DNA from: Sporomusaceae bacterium
GTDB lineage: Bacteria > Bacillota > Negativicutes > DSM-13327
Direction of reading: 5' to 3'
NCBI GenBank assembly: GCA_027492445.1
Contig: JAPUES010000151.1
Coordinates: 1-12,093, forward strand
DNA length: 12,093 nucleotides
Below are positions 6,411 to 12,093 of the stretch, piece after piece (within the stretch, counting starts at the first letter, position 1; every line of letters begins with the position of its first letter). Under the pieces are notes generated by a model. That model had not been told where the DNA came from. It saw only the letters and a program-made list of their open reading frames with translations, and did no database searches. Position numbers and translations under genes: made by a program.

Positions 6411-6986
6411 ATGATTTATTTGTTTGATAGGATTGCTAGTTTTTCAGATGAACTATTTTGGCGTAGTCTAAAGGTCATTCCCAAGGAGCGAGTAGAAAAG
6501 GCAATGAAGTTTAGAAATATGCTAGACCAAAAACTATCCGTCATTGCTTATTTACTATTGGTGTACGGATTAAAAAAAGAATATGGAATTTTTGAAGAGT
6601 TGACTTTTGGCTTTAGAGACAATGAAAAACCATATTTAAGAAAGTATCCTGATATCTTTTTCAATATTAGCCATTGTAAGTATGGAGTAGTATGTGCCAT
6701 TTCGAACAGGGAAGTCGGCATTGATATTGAGGGAATCGAAAGTTATGACGATGAAGTAGCAAAATATATTTCCAATGAGGAGGAATATAACAAGCTTATT
6801 CATTCGAAGAATCCTAGGGTAGAGTTTTGCAAATTGTGGACAGTAAAAGAAAGTGTCTTAAAATTTACAGGGGAAGGCATTTGTACAGATTTAAAAAGCG
6901 TATTACCAAATAGACAGGTTATATTTAAAACCTTATGTTCCGGGGATGAGAAGTATGTAATCACCGTGTGTGAAATAAGACAGTAG
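6411..6986 (+). CDS. 4'-phosphopantetheinyl transferase, Sfp type
   Basis: Sfp-type enzymes transfer the phosphopantetheine arm of coenzyme A to a serine of carrier proteins, most often in non-ribosomal peptide or polyketide synthases. In this 191-residue protein the family motifs are all present: N-I-S-H88 (substrate/CoA contact), G-I-D105-I-E107 (metal ligands) and W143-T-V-K146-E147-S. The metal-binding D, E and E therefore stand almost where Sfp has D107, E109 and E151. It is shorter than Sfp (224 residues), mostly in the C-terminal part. The start has AGAGGA (6397-6402) eight bases upstream. No synthase or carrier protein is in the window, so the substrate is unknown. The MATE-fusion gene follows after only 18 nt and probably shares its transcript. 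Confidence 0.9.
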   Translation: MIYLFDRIASFSDELFWRSLKVIPKERVEKAMKFRNMLDQKLSVIAYLLLVYGLKKEYGIFEELTFGFRDNEKPYLRKYPDIFFNISHCKYGVVCAISNREVGIDIEGIESYDDEVAKYISNEEEYNKLIHSKNPRVEFCKLWTVKESVLKFTGEGICTDLKSVLPNRQVIFKTLCSGDEKYVITVCEIRQ

Positions 6987-7004
6987 AAAGGACAAGGTAA
7001 CAAC

Positions 7005-8735
7005 ATGAAAAAAGATTTATTAGTAAAAAAAATGTATTATAGTATGCTACAACCCACGTTGATTACAAACTTGGTTATTTCAGTTGCCGCTTTTTCTGAT
7101 GCCATGATTTTAGGCAATTTTTTGGGCGAGGCGGCCCTTTCAGCCTTAGCTTTTGTTATGCCTGTTTTTATGTTGATGAATATCTTTACGATTATGATTG
7201 CTGGGGGCGGGGCAGTAGCTGTTAGCATAGAGAATGGTAAAGGTAATAAAGAAATGGCGGATAAGCACTTTAGTATGACGCTGATAATGGCAGTGGTGAT
7301 AGGAGTACTTTTTTCCACACTTTGTTTGGTGTTCCTAGATCCCCTTATTTATCTCTTAGGGGCAAGGGGAGAAATGATTAGCCTTGTAAAAGAATATCTG
7401 ACCATCTTCGTGTCGATTGTTACTTTATTTATCTTGTCAGGGTGCCTTCAGCTTGCGGTGCGCAATGCTGGGAGACCACAGCTAAGTATGGTAGCAACCT
7501 TAACCTTTATTGTGATGAACATAGTACTAGGAATTGGATTTGTTGGTTTTACCAATATGGGGATTGCTGGCGCTGCCTGGTCGCTGATGCTCTCGCAGTT
7601 GGCCAGTATTTCAGTCGTAGCATCTCATTTTTTCACAAAAAAGAATCACATGCGCTTTACATTTCGTATTAACCTAGGGTCGTTTTTAGCAATTATTAAA
7701 AATGGTGGAGGTACTTCTACCACTTATATCTATAAATTTTTTACTATCTTGGTATTCAATAACATAATCATGGGCGTTGCAGGGGTTGATGGAATTGTTG
7801 TTTATTCAGTTATCGCTAGCATTGCCAGTATTGCTTTGGCAATTTTTGAGGGGTTAAGCCAAACCATGCAGCCACTGGTAAGTACATATGTTGGCGAGAA
7901 AAACAACTGCGGTATTCGGGAAACCATGAAATTATCAGCCAAAAGCGCAGTGGTATTGTGCAGTGGGGTACTAGTACTATTGCAGCTCTTTCCCTCCGTC
8001 ATTACTAAAATTTTTGGGATAACAGATCTAGCAATTATTGCAAGTGCAACCGAAGGAATACGAATTTATAGCCTATGTATCCTATTTACTTGCTTTAATG
8101 CAATGATGGGCTATTATTATCAATTTATTCAAAGACAAAAAATCACAATCCTTTTGATTGCAGTTAGAGAACTAGTGGTATTAGTACCATGTGTAGTAGT
8201 GTTATCCTCATGGTGGGGCTTACAGGGAATTTGGTTAGGCTTTGTCATTACGGAGATCCTTGCCATGGCAACTTGGCTGATAATGGCTAAGGTAACGAGT
8301 AAACAATCTCCAGTAGTATTATCAAGTATATTGCTGCTTGCTAAAGAAATAGACGAAAAGGCATTGGTCTTGAGTATATGGGCACAGGAAGCAGAGGTTT
8401 TTAAGGCGATAAAGGAAGCGGATGCTTTTTTACAGAGTCATGAGGTGGATGATCAACGGCGTAATAGAGTGATATTAAGTATTGAAGAAATTGGGATGAA
8501 TATTGTAACGCATAATCAAGACATAAAAAATAAGATTATAGAAATTCAAATATCCTTAGGTAATGAGATTCGCCTGCTTATTCGCGATAATTGTCAAAGC
8601 TTTGACCCCACACAATGGGCTGGGCAGCAAGAAGGACAAGCTACTAATTTGGGGTTACTGCTTGTTAAAAACAGTACCAGTACCTTTGAATACCTACCGA
8701 CCATAGGATGCAATCGAGTGATACTAACCTATTAA
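7005..8735 (+). CDS. MATE family transporter fused to a C-terminal RsbW/SpoIIAB-like ATPase domain
   Basis: Residues 1 to about 430 form a complete MATE-type exporter (cation-coupled efflux of small molecules), with about 12 hydrophobic helices in two halves and the usual early segment QPTLITNLVISVAAFSDAM. After a linker, residues about 450-576 are soluble and resemble the HATPase_c_2 fold of anti-sigma kinases. They contain an N-box IEEIGMN (E495, N499), a G1-like box D528-N-C-Q-S-F-D with C530 where the motif usually has glycine, and a G2-like loop N-L-G550-L-L. The open reading frame crosses the junction without a break, so this is one 576-residue protein, not two. AAGGT (6994-6998) serves as ribosome site. 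Whether the domain binds or hydrolyses ATP, or phosphorylates a partner, cannot be told from sequence. Confidence 0.87.
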   Translation: MKKDLLVKKMYYSMLQPTLITNLVISVAAFSDAMILGNFLGEAALSALAFVMPVFMLMNIFTIMIAGGGAVAVSIENGKGNKEMADKHFSMTLIMAVVIGVLFSTLCLVFLDPLIYLLGARGEMISLVKEYLTIFVSIVTLFILSGCLQLAVRNAGRPQLSMVATLTFIVMNIVLGIGFVGFTNMGIAGAAWSLMLSQLASISVVASHFFTKKNHMRFTFRINLGSFLAIIKNGGGTSTTYIYKFFTILVFNNIIMGVAGVDGIVVYSVIASIASIALAIFEGLSQTMQPLVSTYVGEKNNCGIRETMKLSAKSAVVLCSGVLVLLQLFPSVITKIFGITDLAIIASATEGIRIYSLCILFTCFNAMMGYYYQFIQRQKITILLIAVRELVVLVPCVVVLSSWWGLQGIWLGFVITEILAMATWLIMAKVTSKQSPVVLSSILLLAKEIDEKALVLSIWAQEAEVFKAIKEADAFLQSHEVDDQRRNRVILSIEEIGMNIVTHNQDIKNKIIEIQISLGNEIRLLIRDNCQSFDPTQWAGQQEGQATNLGLLLVKNSTSTFEYLPTIGCNRVILTY

Positions 8736-8743
8736 AAATATTG

Positions 8744-8772
8744 AGCCACTTACCTTTTGGTAGGTGGCTTTT
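8744..8772 (+). terminator. Intrinsic terminator after the MATE-fusion gene
   Basis: Arms 8744-8754 and 8759-8769 pair over 11 bp with one G-T wobble and a TTTT loop, followed by TTTT ending at 8772. It ends the PPTase-transporter cassette 8 bases after the stop codon. Confidence 0.88.
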
Positions 8773-8838
8773 CCAATGGTAGTATTTTTTACATTTATAG
8801 CAGGAAAGGCACAACCTAGGCGTAGAATAATGAATAAA

Positions 8839-8854
8839 GTTAAATATCTAGTAT
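8839..8854. promoter_or_regulatory. Possible NrdR-like site in the nrdD leader
   Basis: Within the 254-base gap before nrdD, the right part of this site (AATATCTAGTAT, 8843-8854) matches the NrdR box core WATATNTWGTGT at all but one position. The left four bases (GTTA) do not match ACAC. NrdR boxes normally occur in pairs, and I see only weak partners near 8807 and 8868. No single promoter in 8773-9026 is convincing: TATGAT (8881), TAGAAT (8886) and TGCTATAGA (8955-8963) are all possible -10 elements. Confidence 0.25.
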
Positions 8855-9026
8855 TTTAATCTTTCAACTGCTGATAATAGTATGATAGAATGAATGAGCT
8901 ATCTTTATGTTTGTTAGCATACAATTGTTTTTTTAATAGGATTATACATTATTTTGCTATAGATATTACCAGTTTTGAACGGAAAGTTAGGAATTTGAAT
9001 TTATGTGAAGTGAGGAATCATTGGCT

Positions 9027-11015
9027 ATGAAAATCAAAAAACGAGATGGACGTGAAGTTACATTTGATGAAAATAAAATAACAGAAGCTATTTTTAAAGC
9101 GGCTAAAGCCGTGGGCGGGGCCGATAAACAGCTAGCTATGGAATTAACCTTAGATGTGCTAAGGCTGTTAAAACAAGAATATACCAGCGGTATGTATGGG
9201 GTAGAAGAAGTACAAGATGCCGTTGAAAAGATTTTAATTGAAAAGGGACATGCAAAAACAGGAAAAGCCTATATTTTATATCGGGATAAACGAACCCGGA
9301 TGCGGGATGCCCAGTCTTATTTAATGGATGCTGTGGCTGAAATCCTAGTCGAAGCCAATCGCGACAATAAAAACAGTTCTAACTCCCCAGCGGCTAAAAT
9401 GCTGCAGATTGCCAGTGCAGCAAGTAAAGCTTATTACTTGAATCGCTTACTGCCAGAGCATATGGCAACGGCTCATCTAAAAGGGGATATACATATTCAT
9501 GACTTGGAGTTTTACGGTACTACCTTAACGGGCCTACAAATTCCATTAGGAAAATTGCTAAAGAATGGCTTTCATAATGGCTATGGCTATATAAGGCGCC
9601 CGAAACGTCCGGCATCAGCGGCAGCACTGGCAGCGATTATTTTGCAAAGCTCCCAAAATGATATGCATGGTGGACAATCCTTTGCTTTTTTTGATCGGGA
9701 TATTGCTACCTTTATGCATAAGGTAGAAGAAGAAGAAGTATATCAAGCCATGGAAGCCTTTATTTATAATCTAAATTCCATGCATAGCCGGGCAGGGGCG
9801 CAAGTTCCCTTTTCTAGTGTTACCGTGGGGACTGATATTACCCCTGCAGGACGAATGGTAACTAAGAACCTGTTATTAGCCTATGAAAAAGGACTTGGGC
9901 ATGGAGAAACGCCGATTTTCCCTACTATTATTTTTCGCATTAAAAATGGCGTGAATTTCAAAAAAGGTGATCCGAATTATGATCTATTTAAACTTGCCAT
10001 TCGCGTTGCATCTCAGCGGCTAAATCCCACCTTTAGTTTTGTCGATGCTTCCTTTAATAAAGCCTATGATGACCAGGTTACCTATATGGGGTGCCGCACG
10101 AGGGTCATGGAAAATCGGTGTGGAGAAACGGTAACCGACGGGCGGGGAAACCTAAGCGTGACCACCATTAATTTACCAAGACTGGCCATTAAAGCGGAAC
10201 GAAATTTAATGAAATTTTACCAAAGTCTGTCTGATCTTTTAGATTTAATCTGCGAGCAATTGCTCCATCGCTATGAAGTGCAAGGGAAATTAACCGTGCA
10301 AGACATGCCTTTTTTAATGGGACAAGGCCTATATTTAGATTCGGAAAAGTTAGCACCCAATGATAGGATTGCTGACGTCATCAAAAACGGCACCCTCTCC
10401 ATTGGCTTTGTGGGGTTAACAGAAACCTTAATTGCTTTAACGGGGTATCATCATGGAGAAAATGAAGAATCCCAAATCCTAGGTGAAGAAATTGTAGCCT
10501 TTATGCGTAACAAAGCGGACCGGGCTACTGATAAATATAATTTAAACTACAATCTTTTTGCCACCCCAGCCGAAGGTTTATCTCAGGGGTTTGTAAAATT
10601 AGATTGTAGTGAATTCGGCATTATTCCCGGTGTAACGGATAAGGAAGAATACACCAACTCTTTTCATATCCCCAGTCATTATCAGCTAAGTATGCAGGAA
10701 AAGATTCGCATCGAAGGAGTCTATCATAAATATACCAACGCTGGTCATATGAGCTATGCAGAATTTCCAGCACCACCAGTCAATAATCTGAGTGCCGTGG
10801 AAGAAATCATTCGTTATATGGGTAAATGCGATATGGGCTATGCCGCTATCAATTTCCCTGTAGCCTTTTGTGAGAGCTGTGGTTATCTTGGCGCTATGGA
10901 TAGTGATTGTTGCCCAAACTGCAATGCCGCTACCATCCATCAAGTGATACGCCGCAATGGGTACTTAAGCATTAAGGAAGAAGTAGTAGAAACAAAGGAC
11001 GAAGAAATAGAATAA
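9027..11015 (+). CDS. nrdD: Anaerobic (class III) ribonucleoside-triphosphate reductase
   Basis: NrdD makes deoxyribonucleotides without oxygen, using a glycyl radical installed by the radical SAM activase NrdG. The 662-residue protein begins with an ATP-cone regulatory domain (about residues 1-95, starting KIKKRDGREVTFDENKI). The catalytic barrel follows with family motifs DIHIHDLEFY, QNDMHGGQSFAFFD and the cysteine motif YMGCRTRV. Near the end four cysteines (C615, C618, C629, C632) form the zinc site, and G645 in R-R-N-G-Y-L is the radical glycine. I chose ATG 9027, where family members normally begin. TTG 9021, in frame two codons upstream, has a better spaced GAGG (9012-9015; 5 nt against 11 nt) and cannot be excluded. 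No nrdG is in the window. Confidence 0.96.
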   Translation: MKIKKRDGREVTFDENKITEAIFKAAKAVGGADKQLAMELTLDVLRLLKQEYTSGMYGVEEVQDAVEKILIEKGHAKTGKAYILYRDKRTRMRDAQSYLMDAVAEILVEANRDNKNSSNSPAAKMLQIASAASKAYYLNRLLPEHMATAHLKGDIHIHDLEFYGTTLTGLQIPLGKLLKNGFHNGYGYIRRPKRPASAAALAAIILQSSQNDMHGGQSFAFFDRDIATFMHKVEEEEVYQAMEAFIYNLNSMHSRAGAQVPFSSVTVGTDITPAGRMVTKNLLLAYEKGLGHGETPIFPTIIFRIKNGVNFKKGDPNYDLFKLAIRVASQRLNPTFSFVDASFNKAYDDQVTYMGCRTRVMENRCGETVTDGRGNLSVTTINLPRLAIKAERNLMKFYQSLSDLLDLICEQLLHRYEVQGKLTVQDMPFLMGQGLYLDSEKLAPNDRIADVIKNGTLSIGFVGLTETLIALTGYHHGENEESQILGEEIVAFMRNKADRATDKYNLNYNLFATPAEGLSQGFVKLDCSEFGIIPGVTDKEEYTNSFHIPSHYQLSMQEKIRIEGVYHKYTNAGHMSYAEFPAPPVNNLSAVEEIIRYMGKCDMGYAAINFPVAFCESCGYLGAMDSDCCPNCNAATIHQVIRRNGYLSIKEEVVETKDEEIE

Positions 11016-11042
11016 GGATAACACCTTATAGGAGTGATGTTA

Positions 11043-12093
11043 TTGACTTGGCATTTAAAAGAAAAATTACAAAACATACTGGCTGAGGAACAAGGGGCGC
11101 TCGTTTTTCCCCCTGGTTCTCGCTATGGTTTTGCGTTAGTATATCCCAATACCTATCATGTTGGTATGTCCAATTTAGGATTTCAGATTATATACCAGCA
11201 AATTAATAGTCGAGGGGATACGGCTTGCGAACGAATGTTCTTGCCGGATAGAAAAACAGAGCCAGAATATATTCGTACCAATACACCCCTTATGACCATT
11301 GAAACCCAGCGCTCCCTCTATGAATTCCCCCTCATTGGTTTTGCTTTAACCTTTGAGATGGATTATTTTAATGTACTGCAAATCTTATCCTTAGGTAAGG
11401 TTCCATTACTTGCAAGTGAACGAGGGGATCATCATCCTTTTGTGATTATCGGCGGACCATGTGCTACCTTTAATCCAGAGCCTTTAGCAGATTTTGTAGA
11501 TCTTTGCATTATAGGTGAAGGGGAAGAAGTCATACATAATGTCTTAGATACCTATTATGAGGGGCGGGAGAAGGGGCTTTCTCGCCAAGAATTATTATTT
11601 GACTTTGCCCAAATTGAAGGCGTATATGTACCTGCTTTTTATCAGCCAACCTATGAGGAAGATGGTAGTATTAAAGCCATTGCCGTAGCAGCAGGAGTAC
11701 CTTCTAAGGTGCGACGCCGCTTTGTTGCGAATTTAGATGACTACGAAGCACAAACGGTTATTGTCACGTCAGATACGGAATTTAAGGATATGTTTTTGAT
11801 TGAAGTGGCGCGGGGCTGTGGTAGGCATTGTCGTTTTTGTATGGCCGGCTATTGTTTTCGTAACCCGCGGGTGCGCTCCCTCGATAAATTAAAAATTGCC
11901 ATTGGAAAGGCCAAGGAATTTCGCAGTAAAGTAGGTTTAATGGGGGCTGCCATTTCCGATTATCCTGAAATTGATGCCTTATGTGCTGCGGTCTTAGAGC
12001 AAGGTATGAATATGTCCGTTGCTTCCTTAAGGGCTGACACCTTGACCCATGGGCTTGTAGATGCCTTGGCGAGTAGTAAGCATAAAACCATTA
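11043..12093 (+). CDS. Radical SAM protein with B12-binding-like N-terminal domain (TIGR03960-like), 5' part
   Basis: About 350 residues are present; the gene runs off the window. Residues about 1-230 form an N-terminal domain with RYGFALVYPNTYHVGMSNLG and a B12-binding-type loop GGPCATFNPEPLADF followed by IGEGEE. The radical SAM cluster motif C259-x3-C263-x2-C266 then begins the SAM barrel. This arrangement fits the uncharacterised TIGR03960 family, which in many Firmicutes precedes a DUF2344 gene, ribonuclease E/G and rplU; those would lie beyond the window. The cobalamin contact is inferred by similarity only. TTG 11043 is preferred because AGGAG (11030-11034) is 8 nt upstream; ATG 11037 in frame is only 2 nt from that site. 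It lies 27 nt after nrdD and is probably co-transcribed. Confidence 0.87.
   Translation, partial: MTWHLKEKLQNILAEEQGALVFPPGSRYGFALVYPNTYHVGMSNLGFQIIYQQINSRGDTACERMFLPDRKTEPEYIRTNTPLMTIETQRSLYEFPLIGFALTFEMDYFNVLQILSLGKVPLLASERGDHHPFVIIGGPCATFNPEPLADFVDLCIIGEGEEVIHNVLDTYYEGREKGLSRQELLFDFAQIEGVYVPAFYQPTYEEDGSIKAIAVAAGVPSKVRRRFVANLDDYEAQTVIVTSDTEFKDMFLIEVARGCGRHCRFCMAGYCFRNPRVRSLDKLKIAIGKAKEFRSKVGLMGAAISDYPEIDALCAAVLEQGMNMSVASLRADTLTHGLVDALASSKHKTI

Noticed and set aside
7442..7672. 76-codon + strand open frame inside the MATE gene
   Set aside because: It is a shifted-frame shadow of the transporter; the main frame codes for clear membrane helices throughout.

Overview
The window reads as a chromosomal segment of an endospore-forming, anaerobic Firmicute. 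It carries the SpoIIGA/sigma-E/sigma-G sporulation core, a YlmC/YmxH-type protein and an oxygen-sensitive class III ribonucleotide reductase. The overall protein character suggests the Negativicutes (Sporomusa/Pelosinus-like), but that placement is an impression and no search was run. All genes lie on the + strand.

Region 1 (1-3092) is the end of a division and cell-wall cluster: the 3' end of a DUF881 (YlxW/YlxX-like) gene, the small basic protein gene sbp, ftsA and ftsZ, closed by a perfect 16-bp hairpin terminator. Region 2 (3093-6237) is the sporulation block. spoIIGA (membrane protease) and sigE (its substrate, pro-sigma-E) overlap by 10 nt. sigE ends in its own terminator, and sigG follows behind a sequence that fits the sigma-F promoter consensus. 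A ylmC-family PRC-barrel gene closes the block before another terminator. FtsA and FtsZ build the Z-ring that shifts to a polar position at sporulation. SpoIIGA then processes pro-sigma-E in the mother cell, while sigma-F drives sigG in the forespore.

Region 3 (6238-8772) looks like an accessory two-gene cassette: a short Sfp-type phosphopantetheinyl transferase gene followed after 18 nt by a gene fusing a 12-helix MATE transporter to a C-terminal RsbW/SpoIIAB-like ATPase domain. It is bounded by terminators on both sides. Region 4 (8773-12093) holds nrdD with a long leader and, 27 nt downstream, a gene for a large radical SAM protein with a B12-binding-like N-terminus, cut by the window end.

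The observations most worth following are the MATE-ATPase fusion with its PPTase neighbour; the spoIIGA promoter with an abnormal 21-nt spacer; the sigma-F-type promoter of sigG sitting on the sigE terminator; and an in-frame A-AAA-AAG slippery run that could join SpoIIGA to pro-sigma-E. No CRISPR array, rRNA, tRNA, insertion sequence or phage gene was seen.
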